A program made the translations under genes and the position numbers. Source: Candidatus Rokuibacteriota bacterium (GTDB taxonomy: Bacteria; Methylomirabilota; Methylomirabilia; Rokubacteriales; CSP1-6). From it: DNA of 64,000 bases. Where the stretch lies: contig QHRW01000107.1 in the NCBI GenBank assembly GCA_003220265.1, positions 62,001 through 126,000 of the forward strand, read 5' to 3'. The notes under the pieces were generated by a model. The model had not been told where the DNA came from. It saw only the letters and a list, made by a program, of their open reading frames with translations, and did no database searches. Of the stretch, positions 50,105 through 59,660 are shown in pieces. Positions within the stretch are counted from its first letter, which is position 1. Each line of letters starts with the position of its first letter.

Positions 50105-50683
50105 ATGACCGTTGACGACCTGGTCGCGGTGACTCGCGCACGGCTCGAGGGGCGACGGCGCCGCGTCGTGCCGCCCGGTCCCCTCGTGCGCGCGGCGGTG
50201 CTCGTGCCGATCGTCGATCGCGGCGAGGCCTGCCTGGTGTTCGCCCAGCGCACCGACCGCGTGGGCCATCACGCGGGCCAGATCTCGTTCCCGGGCGGCC
50301 GCATCGATCCCGAGGACGCCGACGACCTGGCGGCCGCGCTGCGCGAGGCCCACGAAGAGGTCGGCCTCGAGCCCGCGCGCGTCGAGCCGCTTGGCCTGCT
50401 GGACGACACGGAGACGGTCGCCACGCAGTTCGTGATCACGCCCTTCGTCGGCGTCGTGCGGGGGCCGGTGGTGTGGCAGCCGGACGGCGAAGAGATCGAG
50501 AAAGTGATCGAGGTCCCGATGGCGGCGCTGCTCGAGCGCGGCTGCTTCCGCGTGGAGCGCTGGGAGCGCGACGGCGTCGCGCGCGACGTCTACTTCTACG
50601 ACTATCGCGGCGACACGATCTGGGGCGCCACCGCGCGCATCCTCAAGCAGTACCTCGACCTCGTCGCCCCGGCGGCGGCGTGA
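50105..50683 (+). CDS. Nudix hydrolase, CoA pyrophosphatase type
   Basis: A 192-residue Nudix enzyme. The CoA-type signature FAQRTDRVGHHAGQISFPGG directly precedes the Nudix box (GGRIDPEDADDLAAALREAH then EEVGL), as in NudL/CoAse proteins that cut CoA to phosphopantetheine and ADP derivatives. Catalytic Glu residues are intact. The next small gene starts two bases after its stop. Confidence 0.9.
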   Translation: MTVDDLVAVTRARLEGRRRRVVPPGPLVRAAVLVPIVDRGEACLVFAQRTDRVGHHAGQISFPGGRIDPEDADDLAAALREAHEEVGLEPARVEPLGLLDDTETVATQFVITPFVGVVRGPVVWQPDGEEIEKVIEVPMAALLERGCFRVERWERDGVARDVYFYDYRGDTIWGATARILKQYLDLVAPAAA

Positions 50684-50684
50684 T

Positions 50685-50888
50685 GTGGAAGGGCCGCTAG
50701 CGGGACTCTGCGCCACGTGCGCGCACGCGCGGCCGGTGACGTCCGCGCGCGGCTCGACATTCTGGCGCTGCGGGCTGAGCGAGCGCGATCCGCGGTTTCC
50801 GAAGTATCCGCGCCTGCCGGTGCTGCGCTGCGAGGGGTTCGTGCGGAAGGTGGCGGGGGAGCAGGAGGCTCCCCCGCCGCGTGCCTAG
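50685..50888 (+). CDS. Small four-cysteine protein, probably zinc-binding
   Basis: A 67-residue protein: GLCATCAHARPV, then FWRCGLSERDPRFPKYPRLP and VLRCEGF. The C-x2-C ... C ... C spacing suggests a zinc knuckle. Small proteins of this kind with the DPRFPKYP segment occur in several bacteria, without known function. GTG start immediately downstream of the Nudix gene. Its end overlaps the convergent minus-strand gene by four bases. Confidence 0.7.
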   Translation: MEGPLAGLCATCAHARPVTSARGSTFWRCGLSERDPRFPKYPRLPVLRCEGFVRKVAGEQEAPPPRA

Positions 50889-51520
50889 CGCGGCAGCGCC
50901 GAGGGCGAGCCGCCGAACGTCATGTCGATCGTGACCGGGTCTCCCTTGCGGAAGACCATGCCTTCCGGCCGCTTGAACTCGAACGACTCACCGTTGTCCA
51001 TCTTCACCCGGATCTCGCGGCGGTCGACGTCCGTGATCCGGCCCGTCATCCGCAGCGTGCCCGGCACGACGACGGCGGTCTGCGGCGCGGTGACGACGGT
51101 CGCGGGCGGCGCCGCCACCACGGTGCCCGAGGGCTGCGGCGTCAGCACGCCGCCCGGCGCGACCGCGCCCTGGCCCGGCTGCACCACCACGTACTGACCG
51201 TTCTGGTAAACGACCGGCGTGCCGTTGACGATCGTCACGCGGCTGCCCGGACGCACGCTCCGGAAGGCCACCGGACGGCCGTCCACGTAGACGGCGTTGT
51301 CACCGGAGACCCGGTACATCTGGCCGTTCTCCAGCACGATGACCTGCTGCGTATCGTCCACTCGCGTGACGGCGCCGCTCGGCTCCATCCCCGTCATCCG
51401 GTGGCTCGGCAGCTCGTCGTCATACCCGCGCGCACTCGTGGAGGCGCACCCCGCCAGCCCACTCACGGCCACGAGGCCAAGAATCCCTGCCATCACTGAA
51501 CGCATTCCTGCTAAACGCAT
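50885..51520 (-). CDS. Lipoprotein with Val/Pro/Gln-rich middle, unknown function
   Basis: A 211-residue protein with a lipoprotein signal (AGILGLVAVSGLAGC, lipid Cys about residue 24). Two small beta domains (about 50-105, VTRVDDTQQVIVLENGQMYR; about 160-205, GRITDVDRREIRVKMDNGES) resemble short OB-like or SH3-like strands. Between them lies a Pro/Val/Ala/Gln-rich stretch (VVVQPGQGAVAPGGVLTPQ). AGGAGGGG just upstream fixes ATG 51520. Probably anchored to the outer membrane. Confidence 0.75.
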   Translation of the reverse strand: MRLAGMRSVMAGILGLVAVSGLAGCASTSARGYDDELPSHRMTGMEPSGAVTRVDDTQQVIVLENGQMYRVSGDNAVYVDGRPVAFRSVRPGSRVTIVNGTPVVYQNGQYVVVQPGQGAVAPGGVLTPQPSGTVVAAPPATVVTAPQTAVVVPGTLRMTGRITDVDRREIRVKMDNGESFEFKRPEGMVFRKGDPVTIDMTFGGSPSALPR

Positions 51521-51625
51521 CTTGCCCCTCCTGTTTATGAGGCCCCATCTGGGGGGGAGCAAAGCGGCTGCCACTGACCGGTGAGGGCCGCGGGAAGCGG
51601 CGAGGGCTGCAGCGAGTTGCAAGGG

Positions 51626-52585
51626 CTAGGGGCTCCAGAGATAGAGGAACTTGGGGCCGGCGCCGGTGAGGCCGGCGAGCTGGCTGAGGGTGGCGAGCGC
51701 GCTGGCCTCGCTCTCGGCCTTCGCGTAGTACGTCGCGCGGTATTCGCGCGGGCGCTTGTAGACGATGACGCGCGCCTCGTCGAGGCCGGCCGCGCGGCGC
51801 GCCACCTCGACGGCCTCCTCGACGTAGCCGAGGCGATCGACGAGCTGGTGGCCCAGCGCCTGCTGGGCGGTGTAAATGCGGCCGTCGGCCAGCGCGGCCG
51901 CGGCCGTCGCCGGGATCTTGCGCCGCTCGACCACCTTGGCCACGAACTGGCGCTGCAGGTCGTCGATCACGGATTGGAAGATCGCCCGCTCCTGCGGGGT
52001 GAGCGCCCGGAAGGGGCTGCCCATGTCCTTGTGCTCGGCCGACTTGATCGCGGTGGCGGCGAGCCCGACCTTCTGCATCAACCCCTCGGCGTTGAGGCTG
52101 ATCATGATGACGCCGATGGACCCCGTCACCGTGGTCGGGTGCGCGACGATCGTGTCGGCGGCCAGCGCGATGTAGTAGCCGCCGGAGGCGGCGACGTCCA
52201 TCAGCGAGGCGATGATGGGCACCCCCGTCGCCTTCCGGAACGATTCGAGCTCCCGGAAGATTATGTCGGAGGCGGTCACGGTGCCGCCGGGACTATTGAT
52301 GCGGACGACCAGCGCCTTGACCTTCGCGTCCTTCTGCGCCTTCTTCAGCTCCTCGCGCACGCGGACGAGCAGGGGCACCCGCGCCGGGGGCGTGCCAATC
52401 GTCAGCGCGCCGCCCGGCGACTCGTCGGAGATGAAGCCGGAGACGTCCATCATGAGGATCTTGTCGTGGCCGTGGCCCTCGACGGTCTCCTCCTCCAGCG
52501 GCCGCACGCGCGGCGTGAGATCGACCGAGATGACGGAGCAGCCGGCGAGCCAGAGCGCGGCAAGGGCGGCGAGCAGTGAACGCAT
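51626..52585 (-). CDS. sppA: Signal peptide peptidase SppA-like lipoprotein
   Basis: A 319-residue serine protease of the ClpP/crotonase fold that degrades leftover signal peptides. It starts with a lipobox (LAALAALWLAGCS). VVRINSPGGTVTASD and the catalytic Ser in MDVAASGGYYIALAADTIV are clear; the Lys of the dyad is expected in ATAIKSAEHKDMGSP. This is the short single-domain form. The ATG at 52585 is seven bases after a minus-strand TATACT (52593-52598) and has no Shine-Dalgarno. Confidence 0.9.
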   Translation of the reverse strand: MRSLLAALAALWLAGCSVISVDLTPRVRPLEEETVEGHGHDKILMMDVSGFISDESPGGALTIGTPPARVPLLVRVREELKKAQKDAKVKALVVRINSPGGTVTASDIIFRELESFRKATGVPIIASLMDVAASGGYYIALAADTIVAHPTTVTGSIGVIMISLNAEGLMQKVGLAATAIKSAEHKDMGSPFRALTPQERAIFQSVIDDLQRQFVAKVVERRKIPATAAAALADGRIYTAQQALGHQLVDRLGYVEEAVEVARRAAGLDEARVIVYKRPREYRATYYAKAESEASALATLSQLAGLTGAGPKFLYLWSP

Positions 52586-52592
52586 GGGCGCC

Positions 52593-52642
52593 AGTATACC
52601 GACGAAGGCCGCCTTGCGGCGTCGGGTCGCGGCGGGCATAAT
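52593..52642. promoter_or_regulatory. Divergent promoters of sppA and the dehydratase
   Basis: Minus strand: TATACT at 52593-52598, seven bases from the sppA ATG. Plus strand: TTGCGG (52614-52619), 17 bases, CATAAT (52637-52642), ten bases from the dehydratase ATG. Both predict leaders of only 0-4 bases. Confidence 0.55.
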
Positions 52643-52652
52643 CGGCGGCTAA

Positions 52653-53609
52653 ATGCTCACGATCGACGACGTTCGCGCGGCCGCGCGGCGGCTCGGCAAC
52701 CGCATCCACCGCACGCCGGTGATCTCCTCGCAGTCGTTCGACGACGCCAGCGGCTTCACCGTGTTCTTCAAGTGCGAGAACCTGCAGCGGGCCGGCGCCT
52801 TCAAGATCCGCGGCGCGCTCAACAAGCTGCTCACGCTCACGCCCGAGGAGCGCGCGCGCGGCGTCGTCGCGTTCTCCTCCGGTAATCACGCGCAGGGGGT
52901 GGCGCTGGCCGCCCGCATGGTAGGCACCACGGCGGTCGTGTGCATGCCCAAGGACGCGCCACCCCTCAAGGTGGAGGCCACGCGCAACTATGGCGCCGAC
53001 ATCGTCGTCTACGACCGCCACACCGACGACCGCGAGCAGGTCGCGCGCGCGGTGATGGAGCGCACCGGGCGCGTGCTGGTGCCGCCCTACGACGATCCCG
53101 CGATCATGGCCGGGCAGGGGACCACCGCGCTCGAGCTGCTGGAGGACGTGCCCTCGCTGGACGCGCTGCTGACGCCGGTCGGCGGCGGCGGCCTCATGGC
53201 CGGCTGCTCCACCGTGGCGCGCGCGCTGTTTCCCGGGCTGCAGATCTTCGGCGTGGAGACCGAGACGGCCAACGACACGTACCTGTCACTCCGTCGCGGC
53301 GAGCGGGTGACGATCCCGCCGCCGCCGACCATCGCCGACGGCATCCGGCTCACCACGCCGGGCGCGCTGACTTTTCCCATCCTGAAGTCCAATCTCACCG
53401 GCATGCTGCTGGTGAGCGACGACGAGGTGCGAGCGGCCGTGCGCTTCCTGGCGCTGCGCGCGCGCATCGTGGTGGAGCCGACGGGTGCGGTGCCGGCCGC
53501 CGCCGTCCTCGGCCGCCACCTGCCGCTCGAGCGCGGCGCGCGGGTGGGCGTTGTCCTCTCCGGCGGCAACATCGAGCCCTCGATGCTGATCGAGATCTTG
53601 AAGAGCTGA
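52653..53609 (+). CDS. Threonine/serine dehydratase (PLP, fold type II)
   Basis: A 318-residue enzyme that deaminates threonine or serine to 2-oxo acids. The PLP Lys is Lys51 in AGAFKIRGALNK; SSGNHAQGVALAA and the phosphate loop VGGGGLMAG follow. It has only the catalytic domain and lacks the ACT-like regulatory C-terminus of biosynthetic IlvA, so it is the short catabolic TdcB/serine-racemase type. Monocistronic; convergent with the nucleotidyltransferase gene. Confidence 0.9.
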   Translation: MLTIDDVRAAARRLGNRIHRTPVISSQSFDDASGFTVFFKCENLQRAGAFKIRGALNKLLTLTPEERARGVVAFSSGNHAQGVALAARMVGTTAVVCMPKDAPPLKVEATRNYGADIVVYDRHTDDREQVARAVMERTGRVLVPPYDDPAIMAGQGTTALELLEDVPSLDALLTPVGGGGLMAGCSTVARALFPGLQIFGVETETANDTYLSLRRGERVTIPPPPTIADGIRLTTPGALTFPILKSNLTGMLLVSDDEVRAAVRFLALRARIVVEPTGAVPAAAVLGRHLPLERGARVGVVLSGGNIEPSMLIEILKS

Positions 53610-53639
53610 GAGACGCGGTGTGGCGCTACGTGCGGCGGT

Positions 53640-54641
53640 TCAGCGGTGGAACGCGGGAATGACCGTGCCCTCGCGGCGGCCGCGGTCACGCTGCCCGCTG
53701 GTGGCGCGCACGGCCATGCGCGCCGGCAGCGCCAGGGCCGAGCCGGCGCCGCGCGCGGCGTAGCGGACGCGGTCGCTCCAGCGCTCGCGGCTGCGCAGGT
53801 GGAAGCGCGCCGACTCGAAGAGGCCGGGCGGCGGCGCGTTGAGGCCGAAGCGGCGCGTGCACACGGTGCGCACGAGGTCGTCGAGGCCGCGGTCGCGCCG
53901 CACCCAGATGGCGACGTCGCGCGGGAGCGGCGCATCCACCAGCGCCTGCGCCAGCCCGAGGCCGAGCCGGACGACCCGCTCGATGCCGTGCCGGCGCGCC
54001 TCGTAACGAACGGCAAAGTGGTCGAGCTTCGGATACCGCTCCAGCATGGCCGCCATGTCGGCCAGCCAGTTGAGCCGTCCCCACAGCCGCTGCGCGGCGT
54101 GCAGCGCCAGCAGCACCAGGTGATCCTCCGGCGCCGGCGCGGCCAGGCGCACGTCGCCGAACTCGAGCGGGCGGCGTCGTACCCAGAGCCCGGCCACGCT
54201 CCCGCGCGTACCGAGCCAGCGGGACGAGAGACCGCAGTGCAGCACGAGCGGCACGTCGCCACGCACGTAGCTGCGCGCGTGGCCGGGCCCGCGCAGCTCG
54301 GCGCCGGGCCCGGGCTCGAAGCCCAGGCGCAGCAGCACGCGCTCGGCCTCCGCGACATCGGCTCGATGGACGAGGACGTCGAGGTTCTCGAACTGCCGCA
54401 GGATCACGCGGCCCCAGGCGGCCACCGCCAGCGCCGGGCCCTTGAATGGCGTGGCGCTGATGCCGGCGGTGCGCAGCGCCGCCATGATCTCCACCAGGTC
54501 GGACGTGAGGGCGAGGCTCCGGCGCGCCGCCGCGGCGAACTCGCGCTCGAGGCGCAGGGCCGCCCACACGGGCGGCTGCAGCGTCGCGGCGTGCTGATCC
54601 AGCAGCGGCACCATGCCGTGACGCGCCGCCTCGTCGAGCAC
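53640..54641 (-). CDS. Nucleotidyltransferase-family protein, probably frameshifted at its N-terminus
   Basis: A 333-residue product from the first in-frame start (GTG 54641). ISATPFKGPALAVAAWG and RQFENLDVLVHRADVAEAER look like the NTP_transf_5-type uncharacterised nucleotidyltransferases found near polysaccharide genes. The frame stays open another 40 codons upstream (LAKWTTSLAPETQLLLCCAR), which resembles the normal N-terminus, but holds no ATG, GTG or TTG. An ATG at 54813 in another frame, with a TTACAT box eight bases before it, encodes 13 residues and then a stop; a one-base shift would join both parts. Function unknown. Confidence 0.65.
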   Translation of the reverse strand: MLDEAARHGMVPLLDQHAATLQPPVWAALRLEREFAAAARRSLALTSDLVEIMAALRTAGISATPFKGPALAVAAWGRVILRQFENLDVLVHRADVAEAERVLLRLGFEPGPGAELRGPGHARSYVRGDVPLVLHCGLSSRWLGTRGSVAGLWVRRRPLEFGDVRLAAPAPEDHLVLLALHAAQRLWGRLNWLADMAAMLERYPKLDHFAVRYEARRHGIERVVRLGLGLAQALVDAPLPRDVAIWVRRDRGLDDLVRTVCTRRFGLNAPPPGLFESARFHLRSRERWSDRVRYAARGAGSALALPARMAVRATSGQRDRGRREGTVIPAFHR

Positions 54642-54852
54642 GACGTCCCAGTCGAGCGGGCCACGCTGCAGGGTGGCGAGACGGGCACGAACGGCGGGGG
54701 TCAGTTCCGGTCTGGCGCAGCAGAGGAGAAGCTGCGTCTCGGGCGCCAGAGACGTCGTCCACTTCGCCAGATCAGGCGTGAGCGTCGACCTCCCCGAGGA
54801 GCGCGTCGCGCATCACGGATGATGTAAGCACACGCGCGCGCGTTTGGCTTGT

Positions 54853-54902
54853 AAAAAAATTCGCGCGCGACGTTTTCGACGCACTATCGGTGTCGCGCGC
54901 GA
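54853..54902 (-). terminator. Intrinsic terminator of the luciferase-like gene
   Basis: Read on the minus strand, TCGCGCGCGAC (54892-54902) pairs over 11 bp with GTCGCGCGCGA (54861-54871), loop 20 bases, followed by AATTTTTTT (54853-54859). It lies 48 bases after the luciferase-like stop. Confidence 0.8.
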
Positions 54903-54950
54903 GCGTCAGGCGGGCCACGAGGCGCCACCGCCGCCGGAGCGAGGCGGGGT

Positions 54951-55886
54951 TCAGCCGTCGCGCCGATGAAATCCCGGGATGACGTCTGTGGCGAGCTGCG
55001 TGAGCTGATCGAGCGCGCGCTCGGGCGGGCCCATCGGCCGCAGGATGAACTTGGAGCCGCCGCCGGCCACGTACTCCTCGAGCCGCTCACGCACGAGGTC
55101 GGGGGGCCCGAAGGCCGTGCAGCGGGTCAGCGTGGCGTCGTCGACGCGCCCGCGCGGGATGAACGGCGCGGCCAGCGCGCGGGCCGCCGCCGGGTCGGGG
55201 TCCAGACAGTAGTAGAAGAGGACGCCGAAGTGGTCGTCGGGCACCTCGCGGCCGGCCTCGGCGGCGAACGCCTGGGTCTTTTCGACTCCCACGCGGAACT
55301 GCTCGGGCGTGATGAACGACGGGATCCAGCCGTCGCCCAGCCGGCCGGCCCGGCGCATGGCCGCCTCGCTGTTGCCGCCGATCCACAGCGGCATCGGCTG
55401 CTGCGCGGGCTTGGGCAGGACGGTGATCTTGTCGAGCTTCCAGAACTCGCCGGCGAACGTCACCTCGTCCTCGGCCCACACGCGGCGCATGATGGCGATC
55501 GCCTCGTCGGTGCGCCGGCCGCGCTCCTTGAAGGGCACGCCGGCGGCCAGGAACTCGCGCTCCTGCTCGACGCCGATGCCGAAGGCGGGCAGCATGCGGC
55601 CGCCGGAGAGGTAGTCGATCATGGCGATCTCGCGGGCGGCCAGCACCGGCGTGCGGAACGGCGTGATGAAGACGCTGGGGCCGAATTTCAGCCTGGTCGT
55701 CCGGGCGGCGACGGCGGCCATGGCGGTCATCGGCTCGGGCACCGGCAGGGGCGAGGACAGCCGCTCGGAGAACCAGACGGAGTCGATCTCGCTCTTCTCG
55801 CACAGGTCGACGAAGCGCCAGAAGAAGTCGCGTCCGGCCGCCGGCCACGGGCCCGGCATGACACCGACGCGATACTTGATCTGCAT
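54951..55886 (-). CDS. LLM-class flavin/F420-dependent oxidoreductase
   Basis: A 311-residue luciferase-like TIM-barrel protein. Segments: VDLCEKSEIDSVWFSERLSS, RTTRLKFGPSVFITPFRTPV, AREIAMIDYLSGGRMLPAFG and MPLWIGGNSEAAMRRAGRLG. Such enzymes use FMNH2 or F420H2; substrate unknown. ATG 55886 has no Shine-Dalgarno but a minus-strand TAGAGT (55894-55899), preceded by TGT, ends seven bases before it. Divergent from tetR. Confidence 0.88.
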   Translation of the reverse strand: MQIKYRVGVMPGPWPAAGRDFFWRFVDLCEKSEIDSVWFSERLSSPLPVPEPMTAMAAVAARTTRLKFGPSVFITPFRTPVLAAREIAMIDYLSGGRMLPAFGIGVEQEREFLAAGVPFKERGRRTDEAIAIMRRVWAEDEVTFAGEFWKLDKITVLPKPAQQPMPLWIGGNSEAAMRRAGRLGDGWIPSFITPEQFRVGVEKTQAFAAEAGREVPDDHFGVLFYYCLDPDPAAARALAAPFIPRGRVDDATLTRCTAFGPPDLVRERLEEYVAGGGSKFILRPMGPPERALDQLTQLATDVIPGFHRRDG

Positions 55887-55906
55887 GGGCTGGACTCTAA
55901 CACGCG

Positions 55907-55936
55907 TTGACAGGCTTTTGGGCCCACCCGTAGAAT
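55907..55936 (+). promoter_or_regulatory. tetR promoter
   Basis: TTGACA (55907-55912), 18-base spacer, TAGAAT (55931-55936): the best consensus promoter in the window. Leader of about 40 bases to ATG 55985. No clear palindromic operator was found. Confidence 0.65.
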
Positions 55937-55984
55937 GAACCGCGATTCAGTCGAGCCCCGGTAGCGCGAGAGGCCGTCGCCGAC

Positions 55985-56561
55985 ATGCGAGATCCCGACA
56001 AGCCCCAGCAGATCATCGAGGCCGCCATCCGCGTCTTCGCGCGGACGGGCTACTACAGCTCGCGCGTGTCGGACATCGCGCGCGAGGCCGGCATCGCCAG
56101 CGGCACGATCTACCTCTACTTCAAGACCAAGGAAGAGATCCTCGTCACGCTCTTCCGCGAGAAGATGGCCGAGTTCGTGGCCTTCCTGCGCCGCGAGATC
56201 GCCGAGGAGCACGACCCGGAGGCGAAGCTGCGGCGCCTCGTCCGGCTGCACTTCACGGTGCTCGAGCAGAACGCGGCCCTGGCCGAGGTGGTGCAGGTCG
56301 AGCTCCGCCAGGGGCACAAGTTCTTCCGCGGCGCCTCGGCTCACGAGGTGTCCGCGTATTTCGACCTGATCGGGTCCATCCTGGAGGACGGCGTGGCGGC
56401 CGGCCGCTTCCATGCCGACCTGCCCGTGAAGGTGGCGACCAAGGTGCTCTTCGGCGCCATGGATCAGGTGGCGACCTCCTGGGTGCTCGGCAAGCGCGGC
56501 TACCGGCTAGTGGACTCGGCCGATGCGGTCGCCACGATCTTCCTCAAAGGAGTCAGTCACG

Positions 56562-56572
<11 letters not shown>
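55985..56572 (+). CDS. TetR-family regulator of the fatty-acid/PHA cluster
   Basis: A 195-residue repressor. The HTH is at about 8-55 (IIEAAIRVFARTGYYSSRVS, then DIAREAGIASGTIYLYFKTK). The C-terminal ligand domain resembles FadR/TetR_C acyl-CoA binders (VVQVELRQGHKFFR; KVATKVLFGAMDQVATSWVL). As first gene of the run with enoyl-CoA hydratase, SDR and PHA genes, it probably senses acyl-CoA and controls them. Its end overlaps the next gene by 11 bases. Confidence 0.9.
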
Positions 56573-57309
<737 letters not shown>

Positions 57310-57314
57310 TCGCG

Positions 57315-58064
57315 ATGGACCTCGGCATCGGCGGCAAGGTCGCCCTCGTCACCGGCGCCGCGCGCAGCCTGGGCAAGGCCGACGCGCTCACGCTGGCCGC
57401 CGAGGGCTGCAAGCTGGCGATCGTCGATCTCAACGCCGAGGGCGCCGAGGAGACGGCCAAGGAGATTAACAGCGGAGGCGGGCAGGCGCGCGGCTACGGC
57501 TGCGACATCCGCGACACCGCGCAGGTGCAGGCCGTCGTCGCGCGCATCGAGAAGGACCTGGGGCCCGTGGACATCTGCGTCAACAACGCCGGGATGATCT
57601 ACACGGTGGGCCAGCTCAAGGACATGCGCGACGAGGACTGGGAGTTCAACCTGGCCGTCAACCTGACGGGCACCATGAAGGTCACGCGCGCGGTGTTCCC
57701 GGGGATGCGCGAGCGGCGCTGGGGCCGGATCGTGTGCATGGCCTCGATCGCCGGCCTCATGGGAGGCTTCGGCCAGACGGCGTACTCGGCCACCAAGATC
57801 GGCGTGATCGGCTTCGCCAAGTCGGTCGCCCTCGAGGGCGCGCGCTACAACGTGACGTGCAACGCGGTGGCGCCCGGCATCATCGCGCCCAACGCCAGCC
57901 TGAGCCCGCTCTACGAGCGCATGGTCAAGCGCGTGGCCATGCAGAAGGAAGGCGAGCCCGAGGACGTCGCCAACGCCATCGCGTTCCTCTGCTCCGAGCG
58001 CGCGCGGTACATCACGGGCGCCGTATTGCCGATCACCGGCGGGATGGATCTCTTCACGTTCTAA
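57315..58064 (+). CDS. Short-chain dehydrogenase/reductase
   Basis: A 249-residue NAD(P)-dependent SDR. The cofactor loop is VTGAARSLGKADA, NNAG is at about residue 90, and the catalytic Ser-Tyr-Lys is in SIAGLMGGFGQTAYSATKIG. AIVDLNAEGAEETAKEI has an Asp at the end of beta-2, which favours NAD(H), so a dehydrogenase of 3-hydroxyacyl-CoA type is likely. It lies five bases after the proper stop of the hydratase, and in the present sequence is in frame with the hydratase N-terminus. Confidence 0.88.
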   Translation: MDLGIGGKVALVTGAARSLGKADALTLAAEGCKLAIVDLNAEGAEETAKEINSGGGQARGYGCDIRDTAQVQAVVARIEKDLGPVDICVNNAGMIYTVGQLKDMRDEDWEFNLAVNLTGTMKVTRAVFPGMRERRWGRIVCMASIAGLMGGFGQTAYSATKIGVIGFAKSVALEGARYNVTCNAVAPGIIAPNASLSPLYERMVKRVAMQKEGEPEDVANAIAFLCSERARYITGAVLPITGGMDLFTF

Positions 58065-58079
58065 AAAGGGGGTAACGAC

Positions 58080-58400
58080 ATGCCGACAGTGAAAGAGTCG
58101 TTCGAGGCGATGCCGGGGCGGTTCCGCGCCGACAAGGCATCCGGCACCAACGCGACCATCCAGTACGACATCGGCGGCGACGACGGCGGCACCTGGAACG
58201 CCGTCATCAAGGACGGCGCCTGCACGGTGAACCAGGGCGCGGCCACCAATCCCAGCCTGACGCTGTCGATCGCGGCGCAGGACTGGCTGGACATGCTCTC
58301 CGGCAAGCAGTCGGGCCAGATGCTCTTCATGTCCGGCAAGCTCAAGGTGAAGGGCGACATGGGTCTCGCCATGAAACTCGGCTCGATGTTCGCCATGTAA
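58080..58400 (+). CDS. SCP2 sterol/lipid-transfer domain protein
   Basis: A 106-residue single-domain SCP2-like protein: FRADKASGTNATIQYDIGGD, TVNQGAATNPSLTLSIAAQD, then SGQMLFMSGKLKVKGDMGLA. Such proteins bind fatty acyl chains and shuttle them. AAAGGGGG before ATG 58080 is a good Shine-Dalgarno. It is followed by a 124-base gap with a promoter for phaC. Confidence 0.88.
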   Translation: MPTVKESFEAMPGRFRADKASGTNATIQYDIGGDDGGTWNAVIKDGACTVNQGAATNPSLTLSIAAQDWLDMLSGKQSGQMLFMSGKLKVKGDMGLAMKLGSMFAM

Positions 58401-58435
58401 GGCACAGCCGCCGTGCCGCGGCGCGCGAAAACACG

Positions 58436-58466
58436 TTGACGCGCCGCGGCGTCGTCGGTCTATACT
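58436..58466 (+). promoter_or_regulatory. Candidate phaC promoter
   Basis: TTGACG (58436-58441) and TATACT (58461-58466) with a long 19-base spacer. The leader to ATG 58525 is about 52 bases and ends in a GGGAGGGGA Shine-Dalgarno. Confidence 0.5.
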
Positions 58467-58524
58467 GACTCGTCGGCACACCGAGTCCCGGCCCGCTCGG
58501 GTCGGGCGACCGGGAGGGGAAGCG

Positions 58525-59649
58525 ATGGGTCAGGAGCGCTTCGCGGACGTAGTGGAGCGGTTCACCAACGGGTTCGCGGCCGGCGGCGCCGCCGCGTCCC
58601 CCGAGATCGTCAAGCAGTGGCAGGAGGAGCTGGACCGCAACGTCCGCCGCCTGACCAACCTCGGCAAGCTCGCCACGGCCGCCGAGCCCCGCACGGGGCT
58701 GACGCCGCGCGAGGAGATCTACAAGCGCAACAAGTCGCGGCTCTACCGGTACGCCTCGAGCCGCCGCCACCGCACGCCGATCCTGTTCGTGCCCAACCTC
58801 GGCATCAGCCGGCCCTACATCTTCGACCTCATGCCGAACGGCTCCTTCGTCGAGCACATGACGCGCGAGGGCTTCGATTTCTACCTGCTCGACTGGGGCG
58901 TGTTCGGCCCCGAGGACAACGACCTCACCTTCGAGGACTGCGTGACGAAGATCCTGCCGCGCATGGCGCGCAAGGTGCTGGAGAGCTCGGGCGCCGAGTC
59001 GCTCAGCGTGCTCGGCTACTGCATGGGCGCGCCGCTGTCCGCCTCGTTCGTCGCCTCGCATCCCGAGATCCCGGTGAAGAACTTCATCAACATGGCGGGC
59101 CCGATCGACTTCTCGCAGATCGGCCTCTTCGGGCTGTGGCTCGACAAGAAGTACTTCGACGTCGATCGCTTCGTGGACACGCTGGGCGCGGTGCCGGCCG
59201 ACCTGGTGAAGGCGGGCTTCAAGCTGCTCAAGCCCACCATGGACCTCTCCACCAATCTCAACCTCTGGTGGAACCTGTGGAACGACAAGTACGTGGAGGG
59301 CTTCACGGCGCTCAACAAGTGGGCGAACGAGTACGTGGCCTTCCCCGGCGAGTTCTTCCGCGACTGGGTGCGCGACTTCTACCAGGGCAACAAGCTCGTG
59401 CGCGGCGAGCTCGTCTTCGGCGGCCGCCCGGTGCGGCTGCGCGACATCCGCTGCCCGATCTTCGTGGTGGGCGCCAAGGAGGACTACATCGCGCCACCCG
59501 CCTGCGTGCGCGCGCTGATCGACGCGGTGGGAAGCCAGGAGAAGGACTACATCGAGCTGCCCGGCGGCCACATCTCGCTGATCGCCGGGCGCGGCGCCGC
59601 GACGCACTGCTGGCCGAAGGTCTCCGGCTGGCTGGCGCCGCGCTCGTGA
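58525..59649 (+). CDS. phaC: Class III polyhydroxyalkanoate synthase subunit PhaC
   Basis: A 374-residue alpha/beta-hydrolase-type polymerase that joins (R)-3-hydroxyacyl-CoA into PHA at granule surfaces. The nucleophile is Cys166 in the lipase-like box GYCMGA, with Asp320 (GAKEDYIAP) and His349 (GGHISLIAG). The length and the adjacent PhaE-like subunit point to class III. VPNLGISRPYIFDLMP and DWGVFGPEDNDLTFEDC are typical of PhaC. Own promoter upstream. Confidence 0.93.
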   Translation: MGQERFADVVERFTNGFAAGGAAASPEIVKQWQEELDRNVRRLTNLGKLATAAEPRTGLTPREEIYKRNKSRLYRYASSRRHRTPILFVPNLGISRPYIFDLMPNGSFVEHMTREGFDFYLLDWGVFGPEDNDLTFEDCVTKILPRMARKVLESSGAESLSVLGYCMGAPLSASFVASHPEIPVKNFINMAGPIDFSQIGLFGLWLDKKYFDVDRFVDTLGAVPADLVKAGFKLLKPTMDLSTNLNLWWNLWNDKYVEGFTALNKWANEYVAFPGEFFRDWVRDFYQGNKLVRGELVFGGRPVRLRDIRCPIFVVGAKEDYIAPPACVRALIDAVGSQEKDYIELPGGHISLIAGRGAATHCWPKVSGWLAPRS

Positions 59650-59660
59650 GGGGGATGACC

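Noticed and set aside
54861-54902. Two identical TCGCGCGCGA palindromes 32 bases apart, looking like a paired operator
   Set aside because: They form the two arms of one 11-bp stem followed by seven T on the minus strand, so an intrinsic terminator explains them better.
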